This document shows positions 41,727-49,869 of a stretch of 64,000 bases of DNA, one piece after another. The stretch covers positions 40,906-104,905 of the forward strand of contig JAHHQQ010000005.1 in NCBI GenBank assembly GCA_020026275.1. Direction: 5' to 3'. The position numbers and the translations under genes are program-made. Under the pieces are notes generated by a model. It saw nothing but the letters and a program-made list of their open reading frames with translations, did no database searches and was not told the DNA's origin. The DNA is from Bacteroidales bacterium (GTDB taxonomy: Bacteria; Bacteroidota; Bacteroidia; Bacteroidales; UBA932). Numbering within the stretch: position 1 is the first letter of the stretch; each line of letters opens with the position of its first letter.

Positions 41727-42848
41727 TTATCTGACCATGATCGGCATGACGATACCGAAGACATTTTCAGTGCTGTCTTCTTCGGTAGCAGGGAGGATCA
41801 GGGCAGAACGTCTCTTGTCTGCAAATTTCATGATGACTTCCTCACAGCCCAGGTTGCTGAGGATTTCAATGATATGGGTGGATTTGAAACCGATCGTCAG
41901 ATCGTCTCCTTCATACTGGCAGGCCATCTTCTCGTGAGCGGCAATCTCAAATCCGGCATCCTGTGCGGACACTTCCAGAGAACCCTGGGTCAAATCGAAC
42001 TTGATATGGTTGGACGCTTTCGGTGAGCAGACAGCGATACGGCGTACCATATTCAGAAGGGCTGTCCTGCTGATCCGGAGAATGTTGGAGTTGTTCTGTG
42101 GAATGATGGTCCTGTAGTCAGGATAGTTTCCAAGAACCCTGCAGCAGACTGCGGTGGTCGCACCTAGTTTGAAAATAATGGTGGAATTGTCAAAGGTTAC
42201 GGTGATGTCTTCTTCATCCTTGCTGATGATGGACTTGATGACAGCCGCATGGCGTTTGTTCAGAATGAAGGACGCTTCCTTTTCTGTCTTCACGTCATCG
42301 GCAGTGTAGCAGACCAGTTTCTGGAGGTCAGAGGCGACGAGGGTCGTGCTGTCCGGCTTGATGTCAAAGAAGATGCTGTTCATGATGGGACGGTTGTCTT
42401 CATCAGAAGTGGCATAGATGGTGCTGGTAATTCCATCCAGCAGGGATTCAGCACTGATTTCAATGGTCTGGGCATCTGCTCCAGTGGTCTTGATTTCAGG
42501 ATAATCTGCCGGGTTGAAATAAGGAAGGGTGGAATCTCCGTTGGCCCATTCACATACGAATGAGTTTTCGCCGGTCGTGCTGATGGTGATGGGCTGGTCT
42601 GGAAGCTGCTTGAGCAATTCGGTGATTTGTCTTGCAGGGATGGCCATCTTTCCTTCTTCGATTGTGTTCTCCACCTCGATTTCGGTCATCAAAGTAATTT
42701 CATTGTCAGAGGCGGTAATTTTGAGTGTCTTGCCATCAAGTTCCAGAAGATAGTCTTCCAAGATAGCTTCAGTAGCTTTTGAAGGAATGGCTTTTGAAAC
42801 AGTAAGCGCACCTTTTAGTAATTCTGAGCTAGATACAACCAGTTTCAT
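41727..42848 (-). CDS. dnaN: DNA polymerase III beta subunit (sliding clamp)
   Basis: 373 residues, three similar clamp domains of about 120 residues. It starts with MKLVVSSSELLKGALTVSKA and ends with VFGIVMPIMVR, both typical. The clamp dimer encircles DNA and tethers the polymerase and repair proteins. It is the first gene of a minus-strand group followed by an exonuclease; it is not beside dnaA or recF, as is common in this phylum. It has a TATCTTTG -7 element at 42916-42923 and is divergent from degQ. Confidence 0.96.
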   Translation of the reverse strand: MKLVVSSSELLKGALTVSKAIPSKATEAILEDYLLELDGKTLKITASDNEITLMTEIEVENTIEEGKMAIPARQITELLKQLPDQPITISTTGENSFVCEWANGDSTLPYFNPADYPEIKTTGADAQTIEISAESLLDGITSTIYATSDEDNRPIMNSIFFDIKPDSTTLVASDLQKLVCYTADDVKTEKEASFILNKRHAAVIKSIISKDEEDITVTFDNSTIIFKLGATTAVCCRVLGNYPDYRTIIPQNNSNILRISRTALLNMVRRIAVCSPKASNHIKFDLTQGSLEVSAQDAGFEIAAHEKMACQYEGDDLTIGFKSTHIIEILSNLGCEEVIMKFADKRRSALILPATEEDSTENVFGIVMPIMVR

Positions 42849-42915
42849 ATTCTATAGTTTTTATTATCAATGTTCCATATTTTAGACCTTGCCCGAAAGG
42901 GAAAAGGCCGTCAAA

Positions 42916-42923
42916 CAAAGATA
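42916..42923 (-). promoter_or_regulatory. -7 element for dnaN
   Basis: TATCTTTG on the minus strand; leader about 65 bases. The other side of this 190-base gap shows no clear consensus for degQ. Confidence 0.4.
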
Positions 42924-43038
42924 ATAATTATTTGACATAGTATTGGCATATTATTTGATTTTTTAGAGCAGTGGTCCTTTTGCAACCACGAGGGGACTAT
43001 TTGCTTGAATATTACAATAAATAAAAATCGTATAGATT

Positions 43039-44481
43039 ATGAACAAAATTTTGGTGACAGTGTTGACATCTGCACTGGTTGCAGGTGCGACGGCTTTTGG
43101 AGTGGACCGAGTTTTCGCCAAGACGGATGAGAAGGCAGAAACAGTCCAGAGTATCAATGGAATGTATAGAACCGTCAATTTGACAGAAACAGATTATCCG
43201 GATCTGACTTATGCTGCAGAATCGGCAGTGGATGCGGTTGTCTATGTGAAGGTTACGGAGACTGTCCAAAATCCTTATGGACAGGTGGATCCGCTGCTCC
43301 GATACTTCTTCGGTTTTGGGGACGGCGCTCCAAAGGAGAGAAGCGGCTCCGGTTCCGGTGTGATTATCCGTCCTGACGGATATATTGTTACCAACAACCA
43401 TGTGGTCGCCAATGCTTCCAAAATTGAGGTGACTTTGAATGGAAATCAAACTTACGAGGCAAAAGTGATCGGTACTGACCCAGTGACCGATGTGGCCATC
43501 ATCAAGATTGATGCAGACAATCTTCCGGTCATTCCGATGGGCGATTCTGAGAAGCTGCGTCTGGGAGAGTGGGTGCTCGCAATCGGCAGCCCGCTGGGTT
43601 TTGAATTGAGAGGCACCATTACTGCCGGTATCGTCAGTGCGAAGGGCAGATCCATGCCTCCTCAGAACAACGAGTTCAAAATTGAATCTTTCATCCAGAC
43701 CGATGCGGCTGTCAATCCTGGCAACTCAGGTGGTGCCCTCGTCAACAAGAAAGGTGAACTGGTCGGCATCAATACAGCCATTGTTTCTCCAACTGGTTCA
43801 TATTCAGGATATTCTTTTGCTGTTCCAGTCAATATCGTCAAGAGGATTGCTGCAGACTTGATTGATTTCGGGCAGGTGAAGAGAGCGAAGCTGGGTGTCA
43901 CCATGACAACAAATACGAAAAAAATTGCTGACGAAATGAAACATTCAGCAATAAATGGCGTATATATAGTAGAGGTCATGGCAGGCAGTGCCGCTGACAA
44001 GGCAGGAATTCGGGAAGGTGATGTCATTTATGAGATAGATGGCTCTTCTATCCTGACTTCACAGGCATTGCAGGAGAAAGTAAATAGTTTCCATCCTGGA
44101 GACAAGGCCATGATCAAGTTTGACAGAGATGGGAAGAAAAAGGAAGTGGTCGTTGAATTCCAGGGCGACGAAGAACAGGTCGGAACAGTCGCAGAGGACG
44201 GTTCTGTCGTTTACTATGGCGCCACCATCAAGACAGCTTCCAAGGCAACTTTGAAGGCGTTGGGCATCAGAAGAGGTGTAGAAGTCGTTTCCGTAGGAAA
44301 AGGAAAGATGAAGGATGCAGGCGCTTCCAAGGGATTTGTAATATTGTATGTCAACGATCATCCTGTAGCGAAAGCGGAAGATGTGATCGCACTTACGAAG
44401 AGAAGTGACAGGGCTGTTTTCATTGAAGGTGTCGATGCGGACGGCAGACCTGCTTATTTCGGCTTTGGAAAGGCAGATTAA
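43039..44481 (+). CDS. degQ: Do-type periplasmic serine protease/chaperone (DegQ/HtrA)
   Basis: 480 residues. The N-terminal hydrophobic segment (ILVTVLTSALVAGATAF) is a signal or anchor. The catalytic triad is H121 (NNHVVANA), D151 (TDVAIIKID) and S230 (PGNSGGALVN). Two PDZ domains follow (about 285-375 and 385-480), the first with GSAADKAGIREGDVIYEIDG. It degrades or refolds damaged envelope proteins. rpoD starts 19 bases downstream, so the two are likely one transcript. Confidence 0.95.
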   Translation: MNKILVTVLTSALVAGATAFGVDRVFAKTDEKAETVQSINGMYRTVNLTETDYPDLTYAAESAVDAVVYVKVTETVQNPYGQVDPLLRYFFGFGDGAPKERSGSGSGVIIRPDGYIVTNNHVVANASKIEVTLNGNQTYEAKVIGTDPVTDVAIIKIDADNLPVIPMGDSEKLRLGEWVLAIGSPLGFELRGTITAGIVSAKGRSMPPQNNEFKIESFIQTDAAVNPGNSGGALVNKKGELVGINTAIVSPTGSYSGYSFAVPVNIVKRIAADLIDFGQVKRAKLGVTMTTNTKKIADEMKHSAINGVYIVEVMAGSAADKAGIREGDVIYEIDGSSILTSQALQEKVNSFHPGDKAMIKFDRDGKKKEVVVEFQGDEEQVGTVAEDGSVVYYGATIKTASKATLKALGIRRGVEVVSVGKGKMKDAGASKGFVILYVNDHPVAKAEDVIALTKRSDRAVFIEGVDADGRPAYFGFGKAD

Positions 44482-44500
44482 GAAAATAACAATTATATAG

Positions 44501-45361
44501 ATGAGACAATTAAAGATTACAAAATCGATTACTAACCGAGAGAGTGCTTCGTTGGACAAGTACCTTCAGGAAATCGGAAGGGAAGAACTGGTGACGCCGG
44601 AAGAAGAAGTGGAATTGGCGCAGAGGATCAGGAAAGGTGACCATAGGGCACTTGAAAAGCTTACTAGGGCGAATTTGCGATTTGTCGTATCTGTAGCGAA
44701 ACAGTATCAGAATCAAGGACTGAGCCTTCCAGACCTTATCAATGAAGGCAATCTCGGTCTGATCAAGGCCGCAGAGAAATTTGATGAGACCAGAGGATTC
44801 AAATTCATTTCATACGCAGTATGGTGGATCCGTCAGTCCATCCTCCAGGCTCTGGCAGAGCAGTCCCGTATCGTGAGATTGCCATTGAACCAGGTAGGTT
44901 CTTTGAACAAGATCAACAAGGCGCTTTCAAAATTTGAACAGGAAAACGAAAGGCAGCCTTCCAGCGATGAGCTTTCTGATATGATCAATGTGCCGAAGGA
45001 GAAGATTTCAGATACCTTGAGAGTTTCCGGAAGACATGTTTCTGTGGATGCGCCATTCGTTGAGGGAGAAGACAACAGTCTGCTGGATGTACTTCCAAAT
45101 GATGATTCTCCATCTGCCGACAGGGGCTTGGTCAATGAGTCATTGGCAACGGAAATCGAACGTGCATTGTCGACTCTATCAACTCGAGAGAGAGAAATCA
45201 TCAAATCCTTCTTCGGTATCGGCTGTCAGGAAATGACCCTTGAGGAGATTGGCGAGCGTTTCGGACTGACCCGTGAACGTGTCCGCCAGATCAAGGAAAA
45301 GGCAATCAGAAGATTGAAGAGCACAAGCCGCAGCCGCCTGCTGAAGAGTTATTTAGGATAG
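44501..45361 (+). CDS. rpoD: Primary RNA polymerase sigma factor (short Bacteroidota form)
   Basis: 286 residues, lacking the long region 1.1 and non-conserved insert of proteobacterial RpoD. Regions in order: 1.2 (SLDKYLQEIGREELVTPEEE), 2.1-2.4 including LRFVVSVAKQYQNQGL and FKFISYAVWWIRQSILQAL, 3, and 4.2 with the helix-turn-helix MTLEEIGERFGLTRERVRQI. This sigma reads the TTTG/TAnnTTTG promoters seen in the window. It lies 19 bases after degQ, and a hairpin separates it from argS. Confidence 0.96.
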   Translation: MRQLKITKSITNRESASLDKYLQEIGREELVTPEEEVELAQRIRKGDHRALEKLTRANLRFVVSVAKQYQNQGLSLPDLINEGNLGLIKAAEKFDETRGFKFISYAVWWIRQSILQALAEQSRIVRLPLNQVGSLNKINKALSKFEQENERQPSSDELSDMINVPKEKISDTLRVSGRHVSVDAPFVEGEDNSLLDVLPNDDSPSADRGLVNESLATEIERALSTLSTREREIIKSFFGIGCQEMTLEEIGERFGLTRERVRQIKEKAIRRLKSTSRSRLLKSYLG

Positions 45362-45371
45362 AACAAGAGTA

Positions 45372-45407
45372 ATGAGATCCGACCCGGAAGGGACGAGTCT
45401 CATTTTT
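45372..45407 (+). terminator. Terminator-like hairpin between rpoD and argS
   Basis: ATGAGA pairs with TCTCAT, with an inner CCC/GGG pairing around a GGAA loop, followed by five T's; argS starts 21 bases later. Confidence 0.6.
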
Positions 45408-45427
45408 CTGCTGCAAAAAATGAACAG

Positions 45428-47218
45428 ATGAAACCAGAAAATTTTATACAGAACAAGGCCGTCCTGGCCATCAAAGCATTATACGACGCTGACGTCAAAC
45501 CAGAAGACTTGCAGGTATCCGTCACCAGAAAAGAATTTGAAGGAGACTATACTCTGGTCACTTTCCCTCTCCTCCGCATTTCCCATAGCGCACCTGAAAA
45601 CACAGGCAACGCCATTGGTGCGTGGTTGAAGGACAATGTACCGGAAATCGCCGCTTTCAATTCAGTGAAGGGTTTCCTGAACATTTCTTTCTCTTCTGTC
45701 TATTGGGACAATCTCTTCGCAGAGATCGCTGCCGATGAAGACTATGGCCAGCTGCCACCGACTGGAAAGAACATCATGGTGGAGTTCTCTTCTCCAAATA
45801 CCAACAAGCCGCTGCATCTGGGCCATATCCGCAACAATCTCCTGGGAGATTCCGTTTCCAGATTGCTCAAGGCGAACGGTAACAACGTCATCAAGGTGAC
45901 TTTGGTGAACGACAGGGGCGTGCACATCTGCAAGTCCATGCTCGCATGGCAGCGTGTCGGCAATGGAGAGACTCCAGAATCTACTGGCAAGAAGGGTGAC
46001 CATCTGGTAGGAGACTGCTATGTCGCCTTCAACAACATCTATCAGGATGAGGTGAAGGAACTGGTTGCCGGCGGAATGGATGAGGAGCAGGCCAAGAAGA
46101 ACGCTCCATGTCTCAAGGAAGCTCAGGACATGCTGCTCAAATGGGAGCAGGGTGACAAGGAAGTCAGAGACCTGTGGGCCAAGATGAACAGCTGGGTATT
46201 CAAGGGTTTTGATGAGACCTACAAGGCACTTGGCATTTCATTTGACAAGGTGTATTATGAGTCACAGACTTATATCCTCGGTAAGGAACTGGTGCAGGAA
46301 GGCCTGAAGAAGGGCGTTTTTGTGACCGATCCGGATGGTTCCGTATGGTGCGACCTCACCGCTGACGGACTGGACAGGAAGCTGCTGCTCCGCTCAGACG
46401 GCACTTCCGTCTATATGACACAGGATTTGGGTACCGCAGAGAGAAGATTTACCGAGAACAAGTTGGATGAGCACGTCTATGTGGTCGGCAACGAGCAGGA
46501 TTATCATTTCCAGGTGCTCAAACTGATTCTCAAGAAATTGGGTTTTGACTGGTCAGACAACATCTATCACCTGTCTTACGGCATGGTGGAACTGCCGAAT
46601 GGCAAGATGAAATCCAGAGAGGGAACGGTTGTGGATGCAGACGACCTGATCGAGAGCATGTACCAGGAGGCGAAGAACAAGACCATCGATGCCGGAAAGC
46701 TGGCTGACATGGATCCGGAGGAGCAGGACAAGCTGTTCCATATGATCGGTCTGGGGGCCTTGAAATATTTCATCATCAAGGTGGATCCGAAGAAGACCAT
46801 GCTCTTCAATCCGGAAGAGTCCATCGACTTCAACGGCAATACCGGTCCGTTCATCCAGTACACTCATGCCCGTATCAAGTCCATCCTCAGAAAAGCGTCA
46901 GAACAGGGAATCAGCTTCGATGCTTCTGATGTCAACACTTCCATTGAGCCTTCTGCCAAGGAAGTCCGTCTCATCAAGGTATTGAACCTCTATCCTGCCA
47001 AGGTGGAGGAGGCAGGCGCCGCACTTTCACCGGCTGTCATCGCCAACTATGCGTATGATCTTTCCAAAGAGTTCAACCAGTACTATCATGACACGCCAAT
47101 CCTCAAGGAGGCAGATGAAAAGGTATTGAAGTTCAGACTGGTTCTGATTTCCACACTCGCATCCGTCCTCAGAAAGGCAATGGATATTCTCGGTATCGAG
47201 CTTCCGGAAAGAATGTAA
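45428..47218 (+). CDS. argS: Arginyl-tRNA synthetase
   Basis: 596 residues, class I. The N-terminal Add-1 tRNA-binding domain covers ~1-110, the HIGH-type motif is NKPLHLGHIRNN at about residue 127, and the KMSK-type loop is replaced by KMKSREG; a DALR anticodon domain with NYAYDLSKEFNQYYHD closes the protein. It charges tRNA-Arg. Length is standard. No strong promoter appears in the short gap after rpoD, so partial read-through is likely. Confidence 0.96.
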   Translation: MKPENFIQNKAVLAIKALYDADVKPEDLQVSVTRKEFEGDYTLVTFPLLRISHSAPENTGNAIGAWLKDNVPEIAAFNSVKGFLNISFSSVYWDNLFAEIAADEDYGQLPPTGKNIMVEFSSPNTNKPLHLGHIRNNLLGDSVSRLLKANGNNVIKVTLVNDRGVHICKSMLAWQRVGNGETPESTGKKGDHLVGDCYVAFNNIYQDEVKELVAGGMDEEQAKKNAPCLKEAQDMLLKWEQGDKEVRDLWAKMNSWVFKGFDETYKALGISFDKVYYESQTYILGKELVQEGLKKGVFVTDPDGSVWCDLTADGLDRKLLLRSDGTSVYMTQDLGTAERRFTENKLDEHVYVVGNEQDYHFQVLKLILKKLGFDWSDNIYHLSYGMVELPNGKMKSREGTVVDADDLIESMYQEAKNKTIDAGKLADMDPEEQDKLFHMIGLGALKYFIIKVDPKKTMLFNPEESIDFNGNTGPFIQYTHARIKSILRKASEQGISFDASDVNTSIEPSAKEVRLIKVLNLYPAKVEEAGAALSPAVIANYAYDLSKEFNQYYHDTPILKEADEKVLKFRLVLISTLASVLRKAMDILGIELPERM

Positions 47219-47263
47219 TTGAACTGATATGGATAGGATACGTTTCCAGAGGGAAATGTATCC

Positions 47264-47271
47264 TATCTTTG
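47264..47271 (+). promoter_or_regulatory. -7 element immediately before ygiQ
   Basis: TATCTTTG only eight bases before the annotated ATG (47279). Transcription would start at about 47275-47276, giving a nearly leaderless mRNA, or else the ATG at 47297 is used. Confidence 0.45.
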
Positions 47272-47278
47272 TATATAT

Positions 47279-49225
47279 ATGACAGAGAACAACTATATGA
47301 TCCCGACCTCCCGAAAGGAGGTTGAAGCATTGGGATGGGATTACATTGATGTCATCCTCTTTACAGGAGATGCCTTCATTGACCATCCGTCTTTCGGTAC
47401 GGCGGTCATTTCCAGATGGCTCCAGCATTGGGGCTACCGGGTCGCTGTCGTTCCTCAGCCGAACTGGCGGGACGATCTCAGGGATTTCAAGAAACTGGGG
47501 ACGCCTCGTCTGTATTTCGCAGTCAATTCTGGTGCCATGGATTCCATGGTCAATCATTATACTGCCAGCAAACGTCTCAGACATGACGATGCCTATACTC
47601 CAGATGGACGTTTCGGTCAGCGACCGGATTATGCCGTGACGGTCTATACCAAGATCCTGAAGGAAATCTATCCGGACGTCCCGGTCGTCATTGGCGGTAT
47701 TGAGGCTTCTTTGAGGCGTGTCACCCACTATGATTATTGGCAGGATCGCCTGTTCCCATCTATTTTGGTAAGCAGCGGTGCGGATTATTTGATCTATGGC
47801 ATGGGGGAGCGTCCTATCTTGGAATTGACCAAGGCCATTGAACATAGTCCCAATCCTTATTATGTCCGAAAAATTCCTCAGGTTGGTTTTTTTGCAAAAG
47901 GGCAGCCGAAAATCAATGACAAAATGTTGCTCCTGCATTCTTATGAGGAGTGTCTTGCGGACAAGAGAGCGTTTGCCGAGAATTTCCATCATATCGAGAT
48001 CCAGGCAAATATGATGCATCAGAAGACGTTGATTGAACCAGTGGGAGACGGGTATGTGCAGCTCAATCCAAGTTTTCCGCCGGCAACGGAGAGCGAGATG
48101 GACAGTTTCTGGGATCTGCCGTTCACCAAACGGCCTCATCCGAGATATGATGGAAAGCGTATTCCTGCCTATGATATGGTGAAACATTCCATCAATATCC
48201 ACAGGGGATGTTTCGGTGGCTGTAATTTCTGTACCATCGCCGCTCATCAGGGCAAGTTCATCCAGTCCCGTTCAGAAGAGTCCATCCTCAAGGAGATTGA
48301 AGGCCTGAAGAATGTGCCGGATTTCGCCGGAAATATTTCTGATGTGGGAGCTCCTTCGGCCAACATGTACGGTATGGGCGGAAAGAACAAGAAATATTGC
48401 GACACTTGCCGTCGTCAGTCTTGTCTGTTCCCAGCTCCTTGCAAAAATCTGGACATGGATCATTCCAGATTGCTGAAACTTTATCATCGTATCAATGACG
48501 TGAAGGGGATCCGTCATGCCTATATCGGCAGTGGTGTGCGTTATGACCTGTTCCTGAACAAGGACGGCTACAATGACAGCAGCTCCAAGCCTTATTTGAA
48601 GGAATTGATTTTGGATCATACGTCCGGTCGGTTGAAGGTGGCTCCTGAACATACGGAAGACAAGGTTTTGAAATATATGGGAAAGCCTTCCTTCAATCTG
48701 TTCGAGCGATTGAGAATTGAATTTGACAAGATTAATCGAGAGGCTGGAAGACATTCCGAACTGGTTCCTTATTTCATATCTTCTCATCCAGGCTGTGAGA
48801 TGGAGGATATGGAGAAACTGGCGCATAATCCGGCATTGACTGGTCTGTACATGGATCAGGTACAGGATTTTATGCCTACTCCGATGACAACATCTTCTGT
48901 CATGTTCTATTCAGGGATTGATCCGCGCGACATGACTGAGGTCTTCTGTGAACATGATCCGGAGAAGAAGAAACGTCAGAAATCACTCTTTTGGGTCGGT
49001 GACCATAAAGGAACGGCCACTCGTCGCTATCATCAGCAGAAAGGTGGAGACAATTGGGTGGAGGATGTGGAAGAGAAGAACGAGGAGTCGAGGATGGAAT
49101 CTCGCTCCAAGACCAGTTGTCGTCGCAATGGCGGTGAAGGCCGGGGAAGAGGAAAGTCGAATGAACATTTCCGGAAGTCTTTTGACTCCGGTCGGAAAAA
49201 TAGTAAAAAATGGTCCAGGCATTAA
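47279..49225 (+). CDS. ygiQ: YgiQ-family radical SAM protein
   Basis: 648 residues. An N-terminal cobalamin-binding-like domain (GWDYIDVILFTGDAFIDHPSFG) leads to a radical-SAM core with the RGCFGGCNFCTIAAHQGK signature (C-x3-C-x2-C) near residue 310, then the family's long C-terminal part with PSANMYGMGG and a DTCRRQSCLFPAPC cysteine cluster. The reaction is unknown, although the family is very widespread. The last ~60 residues are charged, low-complexity and probably disordered. A second Met at residue 7 may be the true start, because the promoter lies so close. Confidence 0.92.
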   Translation: MTENNYMIPTSRKEVEALGWDYIDVILFTGDAFIDHPSFGTAVISRWLQHWGYRVAVVPQPNWRDDLRDFKKLGTPRLYFAVNSGAMDSMVNHYTASKRLRHDDAYTPDGRFGQRPDYAVTVYTKILKEIYPDVPVVIGGIEASLRRVTHYDYWQDRLFPSILVSSGADYLIYGMGERPILELTKAIEHSPNPYYVRKIPQVGFFAKGQPKINDKMLLLHSYEECLADKRAFAENFHHIEIQANMMHQKTLIEPVGDGYVQLNPSFPPATESEMDSFWDLPFTKRPHPRYDGKRIPAYDMVKHSINIHRGCFGGCNFCTIAAHQGKFIQSRSEESILKEIEGLKNVPDFAGNISDVGAPSANMYGMGGKNKKYCDTCRRQSCLFPAPCKNLDMDHSRLLKLYHRINDVKGIRHAYIGSGVRYDLFLNKDGYNDSSSKPYLKELILDHTSGRLKVAPEHTEDKVLKYMGKPSFNLFERLRIEFDKINREAGRHSELVPYFISSHPGCEMEDMEKLAHNPALTGLYMDQVQDFMPTPMTTSSVMFYSGIDPRDMTEVFCEHDPEKKKRQKSLFWVGDHKGTATRRYHQQKGGDNWVEDVEEKNEESRMESRSKTSCRRNGGEGRGRGKSNEHFRKSFDSGRKNSKKWSRH

Positions 49226-49344
49226 AAATTTTCGTTTTTTCGAAAAAAAAGATGGAAATTCGTATGCTATTCAGAAAAATGAATTAATATTGTGTAGATT
49301 TTAAATCTAACGAATATAAAACGGAAATAATACAGAAAAGTAGT

Positions 49345-49704
49345 ATGACATCGATGAAGAAAAGGGCTGTCGTCAGCTATGAGAATATGTCTAAAGAGTT
49401 AGCTGCCGCTTTTGCAGAGAAATATCCTAAAGGATTCAGCGATTATTTTTCAGATCTTATCAAATATGATAAACCGGATGGATCTTGTTTCTACGCAGTG
49501 ACCGTAGAAATTCCGGATGCCATTTATCTTGTCAAGATCAAGGTCAAGACGGATGATGCGGATGATATCGAGCGCTGGCTCGAAGGTGATGACGGAGCTG
49601 ATGATATTGCAGGTGGAGCAGAAGGAGAAGATACTGGAGCTGAATTGCCAGATGACAACATTGCCCAGTATTCCAACGGTGACGATGATGCTGCCGATTC
49701 ATAG
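49345..49704 (+). CDS. Conserved hypothetical protein with acidic tail
   Basis: 119 residues. The first ~75 residues look like a compact fold: KRAVVSYENMSKELAAAFAE, YPKGFSDYFSDLI, then KPDGSCFYAVTVEIPDAIYL and VKIKVKT, the last two suggesting a beta-hairpin. I have the impression that similar short proteins occur across Bacteroidales without known function. From residue ~77 on, it is an acidic low-complexity tail, dominated by Asp, Glu, Gly and Ala, ending DDDAADS. There is no signal peptide. A second in-frame ATG lies three codons in (49354). It stands between ygiQ and clc with its own terminator. Confidence 0.7.
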   Translation: MTSMKKRAVVSYENMSKELAAAFAEKYPKGFSDYFSDLIKYDKPDGSCFYAVTVEIPDAIYLVKIKVKTDDADDIERWLEGDDGADDIAGGAEGEDTGAELPDDNIAQYSNGDDDAADS

Positions 49705-49730
49705 CGAGTTCTCTTCATATGAAAGATACT

Positions 49731-49771
49731 GAGGATGCCTCCTTATGGGAAGCATCCTTTCGTTTTCTTTT
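49731..49771 (+). terminator. Terminator of the acidic-protein gene
   Basis: AGGATGCCTCC pairs with GGGAAGCATCCT (one wobble), followed by TTTCGTTTTCTTTT. Confidence 0.75.
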
Positions 49772-49800
49772 GGGTACGGCTGCAATTGCCGATTTATCAC

Positions 49801-49808
49801 TATATTTG
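49801..49808 (+). promoter_or_regulatory. -7 element for the CLC gene
   Basis: TATATTTG, full match; leader about 55 bases. Confidence 0.4.
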
Positions 49809-49869
49809 TAAAATGTGTGTCACCAACTGGTGAGTGGATACTGTAACTGATCATTAACTAGGAATTGAA

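Noticed and set aside
49233..49248. AT-rich palindrome after ygiQ as terminator
   Set aside because: The stem is almost only A-T pairs and would be unstable.
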